Shown here one piece after another: positions 45,383 through 53,713 of a stretch of 64,000 nt of DNA. This DNA is from JACCWP01 sp963801045 (GTDB lineage: Bacteria; Actinomycetota; Actinomycetes; Propionibacteriales; Nocardioidaceae): the NCBI GenBank assembly GCA_963801045.1, contig CAWDDC010000004.1, positions 124,001 through 188,000 on the forward strand. The letters are read 5' to 3'. Made by a program: the position numbers and the translations under genes. Numbering within the stretch: position 1 is the stretch's first letter; each line of letters begins with the position of its first letter. The notes below the pieces were generated by a model. The model saw only the letters and a program-made list of their open reading frames with translations, had not been told where the DNA came from and ran no database searches.

Positions 45383-46570
45383 TCAGCGTCGCCTGCGGAG
45401 ACCGACCGTGACCAGCCCGGCGGCCAACAGCACGTAGGCCGCGGCGCCGGCGCTCAGCACCCAGGGCCGGCGGGTCCACCATCCCCACGGTCCACCCTCC
45501 GCGGCTGCTGCGAGCGCGTCGGGCGCGATCACGACGCGACGCGCGACCGTCGGCATCAGGTCGAAGTCGAGCAGCGGCACTGCGCGTTGCTCCGACACGT
45601 CGACGAGCACCAACCCCTCACCCGGCGGTGTGGCGTCCTCGTAGTCACCGTCGCCGGGATCCTGCAGGACGGCGGTGTCGTCGTCGAGCCATCCGAGCAC
45701 GCCGGGCGTGAGGTCCGCGGTGGTGTCACTGTCGAGGGTGGCGTCGTCGCCGGTCGACACCTCGATCACGTGGCCCTCGAACGGTCCGTCGCCCTCCGCC
45801 CCGGACCGCCACTGGACGACCGTCTCCTCGTCGGGCGACAGCGACGCCGTCCGGTTCTCGCCTGCGTCCTGCTCGATCACCCGGCGCTGGTCACCGGTGC
45901 GCGCGTCGACCGCGTACATGTCGAAGTCGCTGAACGGGATCAGCTCCGCGCCGTCGGCCGTCCACTCCGAGAGCCACCGCGCGTCGATCGTGGTGGACGT
46001 CCCGCTGTCCAGATCGACGACGACGGTCCCACGTGCGCTGAACGACGGGCCGCGGACCTCCACGGCAGCGTTTGCGCCGTCCGGGCTCACGAGGACGTCG
46101 TCGACGTGGCCGCCGGCCGCGTGGGCGAGGGGAAGATCGTGGGTCTCGCCGGCCTCGACGTCCCACACCCGTAGCTGCGGGTCGGCGTTCGCCCGGGCGC
46201 CGTCGAGCCCGTACGCGAGCACGGTGCCGTCGCTCGACAGGGAGACCTCCGCAGTGCGTGGTCCGCGCGGTGCGATGTCCAGCCGCCGCACCTCGCCGGT
46301 CTCGGCTCCGACGGCGACCTGGACCCCGGCGCCGGCTCCGGCCACGAGGGCGATCGGCTCGAAGTGGTCCCCCTCGCGCAGCGGCGCGACGTCGTCGTAC
46401 GGCAGCGCGAGCCGTTCGGGCAGCGGGCCGTCCGGAGCCGGCGGGCCGGCGCCGCGCGCCTCGTCCAGTGCCGGGGTGCCCCACAGGGCGCCCGCCGCGA
46501 GGCCGGTCAACACCATGATCCCCAACGTCGGCAGCACGTGGGCGCGCTGTCTCTCAGACAAGGCCCTCAT
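45383..46570 (-). CDS. Membrane-anchored beta-propeller-like protein of unknown function
   Basis: A 395-residue intact protein. The N-terminal helix (VLPTLGIMVLTGLAAGALWG) and C-terminal helix (WVLSAGAAAYVLLAAGLVTVGL, followed by RRRR) flank a large extracytoplasmic region. That region has repeated beta-strand blocks such as AEVSLSSDGTVLAYGL, DVLVSPDGANAAVEV and TASLSPDEETVVQW, each with an SxDG/SPDG turn as in WD40/TolB-like propellers. Acidic residues are frequent. No enzymatic motif is seen. It is divergent from the DUF222 gene. Confidence 0.7.
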   Translation of the reverse strand: MRALSERQRAHVLPTLGIMVLTGLAAGALWGTPALDEARGAGPPAPDGPLPERLALPYDDVAPLREGDHFEPIALVAGAGAGVQVAVGAETGEVRRLDIAPRGPRTAEVSLSSDGTVLAYGLDGARANADPQLRVWDVEAGETHDLPLAHAAGGHVDDVLVSPDGANAAVEVRGPSFSARGTVVVDLDSGTSTTIDARWLSEWTADGAELIPFSDFDMYAVDARTGDQRRVIEQDAGENRTASLSPDEETVVQWRSGAEGDGPFEGHVIEVSTGDDATLDSDTTADLTPGVLGWLDDDTAVLQDPGDGDYEDATPPGEGLVLVDVSEQRAVPLLDFDLMPTVARRVVIAPDALAAAAEGGPWGWWTRRPWVLSAGAAAYVLLAAGLVTVGLRRRR

Positions 46571-46654
46571 CCCCCGGTCGGCCGTGCGAGTGAGCCGGTC
46601 ACCGTACCTGCCGAGGGGATGCCCGGGACGCGGGGGACTGTCGGTGGCTGGTCC

Positions 46655-46660
46655 TAAGGT
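46655..46660 (+). promoter_or_regulatory. -10 box of a leaderless transcript before the DUF222/HNH gene
   Basis: TAAGGT ends 6 bases before the ATG at 46667; there is no ribosome site in between. The geometry is the same as at 7681, 41398, 55930 and 61795. Confidence 0.4.
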
Positions 46661-46666
46661 GAACAC

Positions 46667-48226
46667 ATGTTCGAGTCGACCCGCGCTGAGCTGGCGACGC
46701 TGACCGCTGCGCTCGACGCGAGAGCGCCCGACCCGGCCGGGACACTCGCGCTGGTGGCCGAGCTCGAGGGGCTGGCGCAGAGCGTCGCGGCCGCGCAGCA
46801 GCGGGCCCTGGTCGCGTTCGAGGACGCCCAGCGCGACGCCGACCGGTCCGACCCGGTGGCAGTGCAGGCGGGCCGGTGCGGTGCCACGGTCCCGTTCGAG
46901 GTGGCGCAGGTGCTGCACGTCGGCACCGGCACGTCGCAGCGGCGGTTGGCGACGGCGCGCACCCTGGTGGGCGACTTCCCCGAGCTGCTCGCGCTGGTCG
47001 GCGGTGGTGACGGTGCGGGACCGTTGAGCGTCTTCGGCGTCAAGGTCGTCGCGGAGGCGTGCGCCGGCCTGGAGGTCGGGCAGCGCCGCATCCTCGACGT
47101 CGACCTGGCCGACGAGGTCCGGAGCAGCCGGCGTGCCTACACCGTGGGCCTGCTGCGCACGGCCGCCACCCGACGCGCCCTGGCGCTCGACCCGCAGGCG
47201 GCGACCGAGCGTGCCCGCGACGCGCGAGCCAGCCGGCGTGGTGTCCGGCTCACGGACCCGGTCGACGGTGTCGCCAGCCTGGTGATGACCTGCCGCGCCG
47301 AGGAGGCGCTCGCGATCTGGACCCGGCTCGACCAGACCGCACGGCGGACGCGTCAGGACGGCGACCCGCGGTCCCTGCACGACCTGATGGCCGACCTCGT
47401 CGTCGACGCCGTCGTCGGAGGCGCGGTCCCGGTGTGCGAGCCGGCCGAGGCGCCGGTGTGGCGACGTGACGAGCACGGCGACCCGCCGTGGACCGCGTCC
47501 GAGCCGCCCGCACCGGACCACGAGGGCGCGCGCGACGACGATCCGGCGCCCGACGACCCGGTGTGGGACGTCGTCGACTGGCAGCGCACGCCGTCGCCGC
47601 CGACCAGCCGGCCACCGCTGCGTGCGGGGCCGGTCGCCACCCGGATCGAGCTGCAGGTCGTGCTGACCGCACAGATGCTGCTCGGCCTCGACCCCGCGAC
47701 TCCGGCGTTGGTACGCGGCTACGGATCGCTGCCGATGGGTGCCGTGCGCGACCTGGTCGCCGACCATGAGGCGGCGGGTGGACGCAGCGTGCTGCGGGCA
47801 CTGTTCTGCGACCCGGTGGACGGACGGCTGCTGGCGATGGACAAGCAGACCCGGCGCTTCACCGGGCTGCTCGGTGACCTCGTCGACTGGCGCGATCAGC
47901 ACTGCCGGTTGTCGGGGGCTCGACTGCGGCACCGCGACCACGTGCTCGACCACGACCGCGGCGGGCGCACGGCCGCCGCCAATGCCCAGGCGCTCGCCGT
48001 CCGCGCACACACCATCAAGGACCACCCGGGCGTCACGGCCCGGCAGCAGCCGGTCGAGGCGCGCGGCGACGGGCTCGATGCCTGTCGTGCGGCGAGCCCC
48101 GACACGGCGTGGACCCTGCCCACCGGCCAGCGCGTCGTCACCGCCCCACCACCGGCCCTCGGACCAGGCAGCGTGACGGCGGAACCGTTCGAGGAGGCCT
48201 TCCTCCACGCGCTCCGCGTGGGCTGA
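46667..48226 (+). CDS. DUF222 / HNH endonuclease-like protein (13E12 type) with degenerate zinc cysteines
   Basis: A 519-residue intact protein. The N-terminal DUF222 helical domain (AELEGLAQSVAAAQQRALVAFED, GTGTSQRRLATARTLVGDFPELL) is followed by an Asp/Pro-rich linker (about 270-300) and a C-terminal HNH-like domain around HCRLSGARLRHRDHVLDH and AAANAQALAVRAHTIKDH. Relatives have CxxPxC and CxxC zinc pairs; here only the first Cys remains and the others are Ala, although the His-Asp-His core is kept. This suggests a structurally altered or inactive nuclease domain. Members of this multicopy actinobacterial family are of unknown role. Confidence 0.8.
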   Translation: MFESTRAELATLTAALDARAPDPAGTLALVAELEGLAQSVAAAQQRALVAFEDAQRDADRSDPVAVQAGRCGATVPFEVAQVLHVGTGTSQRRLATARTLVGDFPELLALVGGGDGAGPLSVFGVKVVAEACAGLEVGQRRILDVDLADEVRSSRRAYTVGLLRTAATRRALALDPQAATERARDARASRRGVRLTDPVDGVASLVMTCRAEEALAIWTRLDQTARRTRQDGDPRSLHDLMADLVVDAVVGGAVPVCEPAEAPVWRRDEHGDPPWTASEPPAPDHEGARDDDPAPDDPVWDVVDWQRTPSPPTSRPPLRAGPVATRIELQVVLTAQMLLGLDPATPALVRGYGSLPMGAVRDLVADHEAAGGRSVLRALFCDPVDGRLLAMDKQTRRFTGLLGDLVDWRDQHCRLSGARLRHRDHVLDHDRGGRTAAANAQALAVRAHTIKDHPGVTARQQPVEARGDGLDACRAASPDTAWTLPTGQRVVTAPPPALGPGSVTAEPFEEAFLHALRVG

Positions 48227-48286
48227 CCGGCCGATTCTGACCCCGTCTCGGGTGCCCACGAGGTCGTCACACGGCACGATGGGGTC

Positions 48287-49036
48287 ATGAAGCACCCTCT
48301 CGGCATCGACATCGGCGGCACCGGCATCAAGGGAGCGCCGGTCGACCTCAAGAAGGGTGAGTTCGCGCACGACCGACAGCGCATCGAGACCCCCGACCCG
48401 TCCACGCCCGACGCGGTGGCCGACGTCGTGGAGAAGATCGCCCACCACTTCCGCGACAAGGCCAAGGGCTCGCCGATCGGGGTGACCATTCCCGGGGTGG
48501 TGACGGCGGGGGTCGTCCGGACCGCCGCGAACATCGACAAGACGTGGATCGGGACGGACGCCGAGGACCTGCTCAGCAGCCGGCTCGACCGTCCGGTCAC
48601 GGTGGTCAACGACGCGGACGCGGCCGGTGTCGGAGAGCTGCACTACGGAGCGGCCCGCCACGTGGACGGCCTGGTGCTGCTGGCCACCCTCGGCACCGGC
48701 ATCGGCAGCGCCCTGCTGCACGGCGGCGTCCTGGTGCCCAACAGCGAGCTGGGCCACCTCGAGCTGGACGGCTTCGACGCCGAGACCAGGGCCTCGTCGC
48801 GGGCCCGGGAGAACGACGAGCTGTCCTGGGAGGAGTGGGCCAACCGGCTGCAGCGCTACTTCGCCCACGTCGAGGACCTGCTGCACCCGGACCTCATCGT
48901 GGTGGGCGGCGGCGTGTCGAAGCACGCGCAGAAGTACCTGCCGCTGCTGCACCTGCGGGCGCCGATCGTCCCCGCCCAGCTGGGCAACGCGGCCGGGATC
49001 GTCGGGGCCGCCCGGTTGGCCGCGAAGAACACGTGA
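48287..49036 (+). CDS. ppgK: Polyphosphate glucokinase (ROK family)
   Basis: A 249-residue intact actinobacterial polyphosphate--glucose phosphotransferase, making glucose 6-phosphate from glucose with polyphosphate or ATP. It has the phosphate-binding DIGGTGIKGAPVD, IGVTIPGVV, glucose-binding VNDADAAGVGEL, LLATLGTGIGSALL and the Glu/His segment NSELGHLELDG, then LIVVGGGVSKHAQKYL. Its length matches PpgK. A CACGAT box ends 6 bases before the ATG, so it may be leaderless. Its 3' end overlaps the open frame of the convergent MFS gene. Confidence 0.9.
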   Translation: MKHPLGIDIGGTGIKGAPVDLKKGEFAHDRQRIETPDPSTPDAVADVVEKIAHHFRDKAKGSPIGVTIPGVVTAGVVRTAANIDKTWIGTDAEDLLSSRLDRPVTVVNDADAAGVGELHYGAARHVDGLVLLATLGTGIGSALLHGGVLVPNSELGHLELDGFDAETRASSRARENDELSWEEWANRLQRYFAHVEDLLHPDLIVVGGGVSKHAQKYLPLLHLRAPIVPAQLGNAAGIVGAARLAAKNT

Positions 49037-50388
49037 CCACCAACGCCGCCGCGCCGAGCAGTCCGAATCCGGCGGCCAGCAGATGCGCCAGCGGGTACGA
49101 GCCGGGCGCGATCGCCAGCACGCTGGCGTAGCACGACACCGACACCGCGCCGCCCACGTGCGTCGACGTCTCGAAGGCACCCGACGCGACACCGCCGTTC
49201 TCCGTCTCGCTGCTGCCGAGGGCGTGCTCCATCGCACCGGTGCTCGCTCCGCTGAGCCCGGCGCCGACCAGCAGCAGCGGCGGCAGCAGCTGGCCGACGT
49301 ACGACGGCGACGGGGGCGCCGCGGCCAGCCAGCACATCCCGGCGACCCCGAGCACCAGACCGCCCAGCGCCAGCCGGACCGAGCCGAACCTGCGCCGCAG
49401 CCGGGGCGCCAGCAGCGTCCCGGTGAGGACGATGCCGGCGGCGAGCGGCAGCAGGGCCGCGCCGGCCTCAGCGGGGCTCAGACCGACCTGGTCGTGCAGC
49501 TGCAGCGCGACGGTGAAGGCGATCGCGGAGTAGACCGCCGAGCTCGCGGCCATGCTCGCGCTGCCGCCCCGCAGCCGGCTCGAGCGCAGCACGTGGCCCG
49601 GCAGCAGGGGCTCGGCGGCGAGCCGCTCCCACGCCATCAGGGCGACCAGCAGCACGACGGCCGCGCCGGCCCCGAACAGGGTGGCGAGACCGAGCCGGTG
49701 CGTCTCGCCCGTGTGCACGACGGTGGCCACCACGGTGACGACGGCGGCGGTCGCCAGCGCGGCGCCCGGGAGGTCCAGGCTCCGGGAGCGGCGGGGACCG
49801 GGAGCCGGAAGGACCAGCGTGCCGACAGCCAGCAGCAGCAGTCCCGCCGGCGCGGTGAGCCAGAACACCCACGGCCAGCCCAGCCAGGCGGTCGCGAGAC
49901 CTCCGAACACCACACCGGTCGCCGTCGCCGAGGCGCCGCTCACCGAGACGCCGGCGAACGCCCGGCTGCGCCACGGCTCGTCCGGGAACGAATCGCCGAG
50001 CAGCGCCAGCGCGGAGGGGTACGCCGTGGCGGCGCCCAGTCCTTGCAGTACCCGCCCGGTCAGCAGCATCGCCGGGCCGGTCGCGCCACCGGCGACGGCG
50101 GCGCCGACCGTCATCAGCACCAGCCCCACGACGAACATCGGGCGTCGCCCGTAGACGTCGCACAACCGCCCGGCCAGGAGCAGCCCGCCGGCAAGGCTGA
50201 GCGACATCGCGTTCATCACCCAGGACAGCCCGGTCGGACCGAGTGCGAGGTCACGACCGATCGCCGGCAGGGCGAGGGCCACGGCCAGGCTGTCCACCAC
50301 CGCCAGGAACTGCACGCCGCACAGCACGCCGATGAGCACGGCGGGGTGCCGACGTGGCGGCGGCGTCGATGCGGTCGGTGACGGTCAT
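48894..50388 (-). CDS. MFS drug-efflux-type transporter, DHA2-like (frame-broken)
   Basis: About 12-14 transmembrane helices. It has the family motif A region GRLCDVYGRRPMFVVGLVL, motif C-like GVSVSGASATATGVVFGGLATAWLGWPWVFW, LDLPGAALATAAVV and a C-terminal FGLLGAAALVVTCSSRPTG. The N-terminus MTVTDRIDAA joins the main frame through one indel near 50350; the ATG at 50388 overlaps the MerR stop (ATGA). The last ~45 residues are Arg/Pro/Ala-rich and overlap ppgK by 143 bases, so the natural stop was probably lost to another indel near 49050. It is likely induced by the MerR regulator upstream in the same operon. Confidence 0.8.
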
Positions 50389-51251
50389 GAGCCAGCACGC
50401 CCGGCGTCCTCGTGCTCGCCCCCATCCTCGGCCTCGATGTCGGGCGCGGCCGGCGAGCGCACCAGCCAGCCCACCCGGAGCCGGCCGGCGCCCAGGTGGA
50501 TCTCGAGCGGCGGACCGGTCAGCACCTGGTGCTGCTCGTGCGCCCACTGCGACACCGCGCCGTATGCCGTGAGCAAGCGTGGTGGCACGCCGTCGTCCCC
50601 CGTCGCCTCGGTCGTGACCAGCCGGCCGCCGGGCAGCAGAGCGTCGCCGTCGCCGGACACCGGGAGGCAGACCTCGACGTCGCGATCGCCCTCGCCGCCG
50701 TCGTCCTCACCGTCCTCGTGCCCGACCGGCCACCGGTAGACCGCGACGGGGAAGCCGAGAACCGTCCGGCCCTCGGCGGCAGCCCGTACGCGCAGCCGCT
50801 CGACCGAGTCGACGACGAGGCCGGGCACCTCGAGCAGGTGCACCCGACGGCGGCGCAGCAGGACCGGGAGCTCCTGGACCTCGCGCTCCTCGATCCGGTA
50901 GCCGGCGATGATCTCCTGCCAGCCGCCGAGGATGCGGGCCAGGTGGTCGCGCATCCGCCGCCCGGACGCGACCTCGCGCTCGACGTCCAGCCAGTGCTGC
51001 TCGATGCGCGCCAGCCGGGCGACCGGGTCCGCCTCCTCGAGGATCGCCTGGACGTCGGCCAGAGGCACCGACAGCTCGCGCAGCGTGCGGATCAGCACGG
51101 CGGTGGGCACCTGGTCCGGGGCGTACCAGCGGTAGCCGGTGCGCTCCTCGACCCGAGCCGGCCGCAGCATGCCGGCGCGGCCGTAGCGACGGATGGTCGG
51201 AACCGAGAGTCCGCACGCGTCGGAGAACTCGCTGATGGTCATCAACCGCAT
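50385..51251 (-). CDS. MerR-family regulator with effector-binding (GyrI-like) C-terminus
   Basis: A 288-residue intact protein. The N-terminal MerR winged helix has TISEFSDACGLSVPTIRRYGRAGML and GYRWYAPDQVPTAVLIRTLRELSVPL, followed by a dimerising coiled coil (ARIEQHWLDVEREVASGRRM). The rest is a large ligand-binding-like domain with an acidic insert (EDGEDDGGEGDRD) and a C-terminal EAEDGGEHED tail. It heads an operon with the MFS pump, so it probably senses a drug-like compound. TTGACCCTG upstream on its strand is a possible -35/operator region. ATG 51251 or the in-frame ATG at 51242 can start it. Confidence 0.8.
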   Translation of the reverse strand: MRLMTISEFSDACGLSVPTIRRYGRAGMLRPARVEERTGYRWYAPDQVPTAVLIRTLRELSVPLADVQAILEEADPVARLARIEQHWLDVEREVASGRRMRDHLARILGGWQEIIAGYRIEEREVQELPVLLRRRRVHLLEVPGLVVDSVERLRVRAAAEGRTVLGFPVAVYRWPVGHEDGEDDGGEGDRDVEVCLPVSGDGDALLPGGRLVTTEATGDDGVPPRLLTAYGAVSQWAHEQHQVLTGPPLEIHLGAGRLRVGWLVRSPAAPDIEAEDGGEHEDAGRAGS

Positions 51252-51371
51252 GGCGACCAGCGTGGTGTCTCACCCGCCGACAGGGTCAAGACCAGTGCGC
51301 GCACCACCACGGGAACAAACTCCGTACGCCGTACGTTGGAACCGTCTCCCGCCACCGACGAGAGGACGCGC

Positions 51372-51995
51372 ATGTCCGTCGCACCGACCGACCACCCCGC
51401 CGAGCTGGACCGCCAGGCCGCCGTCTGGGCCGACCTCGGCCACCCGCTTCCTGCCCCGACCGTCGACGCGCTGCGCGAGCAGCTCGGCGCCCTGGCCGCC
51501 CCGGACCCGGGTGCCGGGCCGAGCCGGGAGCAGGTGCCGTTCGTGCTGGTCGTCCCCGCCGCGGCGAGGCCCGCGGAGAAGGCGATCGCGCAGGTGTCGC
51601 TGCGCGGCCGGTCGGGGACGTTGAACCAGCACGCCGGCGACATGGACGACTTCGAGCCGATCACGGCAGTCGACGTCCCCGACGCCGACGCCTACCTGCT
51701 GGTGGACGTGGAGCGTGGCTCGGAGTTCTGCAACGTGCCGCCCGAGCCCGCGGTCGCCACGCTGGCCGAGCGGGGTCGCACCCCGCTCACGGTCGCCGAG
51801 GGGATCGCGCTGGTGAGCGTGCGTACCGACGTGCTGGAGAAGAACCACTGCTTCTCGCTGGCCGGCTCCCGGCACGGTGACCGCCGGGTGCCGGCGATCT
51901 GGATCAGCAAGGGCGCACCACACCTCGGCTGGTGCTTCGCCGGTGCACCGCACACCTGGCTCGGCGTGGCCTCGGTGGGCTCGCGGGTGTCCTGA
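51372..51995 (+). CDS. DUF5701 family protein
   Basis: A 207-residue intact soluble protein with the DUF5701 pattern: VPFVLVVPAAARPAEKAIAQV, the DMDDFEPITAVDVPDADAYLLVDVERG core, LAERGRTPLTVAEGIAL, and a terminal HCFSLAGSRHGDRRVPAIW and WCFAGAPHTWLGVASVGSR region. The function is unknown. GACGAGAGGACGCGC precedes the ATG. Upstream, a CGTACGCCGTACG direct repeat (about 51325-51337) is a possible regulatory site. Confidence 0.7.
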   Translation: MSVAPTDHPAELDRQAAVWADLGHPLPAPTVDALREQLGALAAPDPGAGPSREQVPFVLVVPAAARPAEKAIAQVSLRGRSGTLNQHAGDMDDFEPITAVDVPDADAYLLVDVERGSEFCNVPPEPAVATLAERGRTPLTVAEGIALVSVRTDVLEKNHCFSLAGSRHGDRRVPAIWISKGAPHLGWCFAGAPHTWLGVASVGSRVS

Positions 51996-52004
51996 GCGGC
52001 GGCC

Positions 52005-52769
52005 TCAGGCCAGCAGCAGCAGCACGGCGGCGACCGCGACCACGGCCAGCGTCGCGTTCTCGAACTGCTGCTGGTTGATCCGCTTGATGGTCAGTACGCC
52101 GACCCAGGCGCCGGCCACGACCGCGGGCACCAGCAGCAGGTCGAGCAGCAGGTCGTGCCAGGTGAGCAGACCGAGGCCGACGCTGAACGGGACCTTGAAC
52201 AGGTTCACCACCAGGAAGAACCAGGCCGCTGTGCCGAGGAAGCGCAGCATCGACAACCCGGAGAGCAGGAAGTAGAGCGAGGTGACGGCGCTGGCCGCGT
52301 TCGCGACCATGGTCGTGAGCCCGGCCAGCACGCCGGTGCCTGCCGCGAGTCCGTGCGTGGCCCGCCGCCCCTCGGGGGCCGTGGCAGTCACCCCGCTCCG
52401 GCGCTCCCGCGCGGTGCGTACGGTCTCGACGGCGGTGAGCACCAGCAGGGTGAGGCCGATGGAGATCTGCATGGTCCGGTCGTCGGCGCGCGACACGAAC
52501 ACCGCACCCAGCACCACGCCGACCGCCACCCACGGGAACATCCGCGCGAGCAGTCGCCAGTCGGCGTGGGCTCGGTAGACCGCGACCGCCACCAGGTCGG
52601 CGGCGAGCAGGACAGGCAGCAGCAGTCCGGTCGACTCCCGGGCGGGCAGCACCCAGGCGTAGAGCACCACGGCGAGCGCGCCGGCCCCGTTGATCGCGGT
52701 CTTGGCGAATCCGACGGCGAGTGCTGCCACCGCGAGCACCGCCCACTGCCACAGCAGCAGGTCTGCCAT
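52005..52769 (-). CDS. TauE/SafE-family (sulfite exporter-like) membrane protein
   Basis: A 254-residue intact protein with about 7-8 hydrophobic helices. The first repeat starts WAVLAVAALAVGFAKTAINGAGALAVVL, with the family Gly/Lys/Thr pattern. The second repeat has GLAAGTGVLAGLTTMVANAASAVTSLYFLL, and the end is GAWVGVLTIKRINQQQFENATLAVV. Members move sulfite, sulfonates or other organic anions. The ATG is at 52769. It is divergent from deoR-ptsI. Confidence 0.8.
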   Translation of the reverse strand: MADLLLWQWAVLAVAALAVGFAKTAINGAGALAVVLYAWVLPARESTGLLLPVLLAADLVAVAVYRAHADWRLLARMFPWVAVGVVLGAVFVSRADDRTMQISIGLTLLVLTAVETVRTARERRSGVTATAPEGRRATHGLAAGTGVLAGLTTMVANAASAVTSLYFLLSGLSMLRFLGTAAWFFLVVNLFKVPFSVGLGLLTWHDLLLDLLLVPAVVAGAWVGVLTIKRINQQQFENATLAVVAVAAVLLLLA

Positions 52770-52844
52770 CCGACCTCCTGACCTGGACCGACGCACAGCC
52801 TGCCGGGTCGGCGGGCGACCGCTGCGGCGGGTCGGCCAGAGTCC

Positions 52845-52930
52845 GTTTCTGTGGCTTTCGATCTGGTACTCTGCCTGAAATCGCGGGCTTATGATGTAAG
52901 CCGGGGGTTTTCGTCGGTCACCACAGAAAC
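52845..52930 (+). promoter_or_regulatory. deoR-ptsI promoter region with a spaced 10-bp inverted repeat
   Basis: GTTTCTGTGG (52845-52854) and its exact complement CCACAGAAAC (52921-52930) bracket a possible -10 TATGAT (52890-52895) and the small palindrome GCTTA...TAAGC (52887-52901). Two distant half-sites around a promoter suit a looping DeoR-type repressor. The GTG of deoR is 15 bases after the second site, preceded by CACAGGAGCGCAG. Confidence 0.5.
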
Positions 52931-52944
52931 TCACAGGAGCGCAG

Positions 52945-53706
52945 GTGTACGCAGCGGAGCGGCAGGCGGCGATCGTCGACCGGGCCCGGGTGGACGGCCG
53001 GGTCGAGGTCACCGGGCTCGCGCACATGCTGGACGTGACCGCGGAGACGGTCCGCCGCGACCTCACCGAGCTGGAGCGCCAAGGGGTGCTGAAGCGGGTG
53101 CACGGCGGCGCGATCCCGATCGAGCGGCTCGGCTACGAGCCGCCGGTGTCGCAGCGCGAGACCGAGCTGCCCGAGGAGAAGCTGCGGATCGCGAAGGCCG
53201 CGCTGAGCGAGGTGCCGCAGGAGGGCGCGATCGCGCTCGACGCGGGCACGACCACGCTGCGGCTGGCCGAGCTGCTGCCGTTCGATCGCGAGCTCAACGT
53301 CGTCACCAACGGGCTGTCGCACGCGATGCTGCTGAGCACCCGTCCCCACCTCTCCGTCCACCTGATCGGTGGCCGCATCCGCCCGCGCACCCTGGCCACG
53401 GTCGACGAGGGTGGCCGCTCGGCGCTCGAGGAGCTGTTCGTCGACGTCGCCTTCCTCGGCGCCAACGGCATCTCGGTCGAGCACGGCCTCACCACGCCCG
53501 ACCGGTCGGAGGCCAGCAGCAAGCAGGCGCTGATCCGGGCGGCAGGTCGCACCGTGGTCCTCGCCGACCACTCGAAGTTCGGCGTCGACCACTTCGCCAC
53601 CTTCGGCACGCTGGCCGAGGTCGACGCCATCGTCACCGACGCCGGCCTCGATGCCGGTCTCGCCGCCGACGTGGAGGCTGCGGGACCCCGCGTCATCCGG
53701 GCATGA
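52945..53706 (+). CDS. DeoR-family transcriptional repressor
   Basis: A 253-residue intact sugar-phosphate-responsive regulator. The N-terminal DeoR helix-turn-helix has YAAERQAAIVDRARVDGRVEV and DVTAETVRRDLTELERQGVLKRVHGGA. The C-terminal sensor domain has IALDAGTTTLRLAELLP, VTNGLSHAML, HLIGGRIRPRTLATVD and FLGANGISVEHGLTTPD. It is placed directly before ptsI with an 8-base gap, the arrangement seen in actinobacterial fructose/PTS loci, so it likely represses PTS genes until a sugar phosphate appears. Confidence 0.85.
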   Translation: MYAAERQAAIVDRARVDGRVEVTGLAHMLDVTAETVRRDLTELERQGVLKRVHGGAIPIERLGYEPPVSQRETELPEEKLRIAKAALSEVPQEGAIALDAGTTTLRLAELLPFDRELNVVTNGLSHAMLLSTRPHLSVHLIGGRIRPRTLATVDEGGRSALEELFVDVAFLGANGISVEHGLTTPDRSEASSKQALIRAAGRTVVLADHSKFGVDHFATFGTLAEVDAIVTDAGLDAGLAADVEAAGPRVIRA

Positions 53707-53713
53707 TCACGGG

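Noticed and set aside
46571..49237. Long minus-strand open frame extending the beta-propeller-like gene upstream across the DUF222 and ppgK genes
   Set aside because: It is antisense to two well-conserved genes and shows no protein-like composition. High GC content makes such shadow frames common here.
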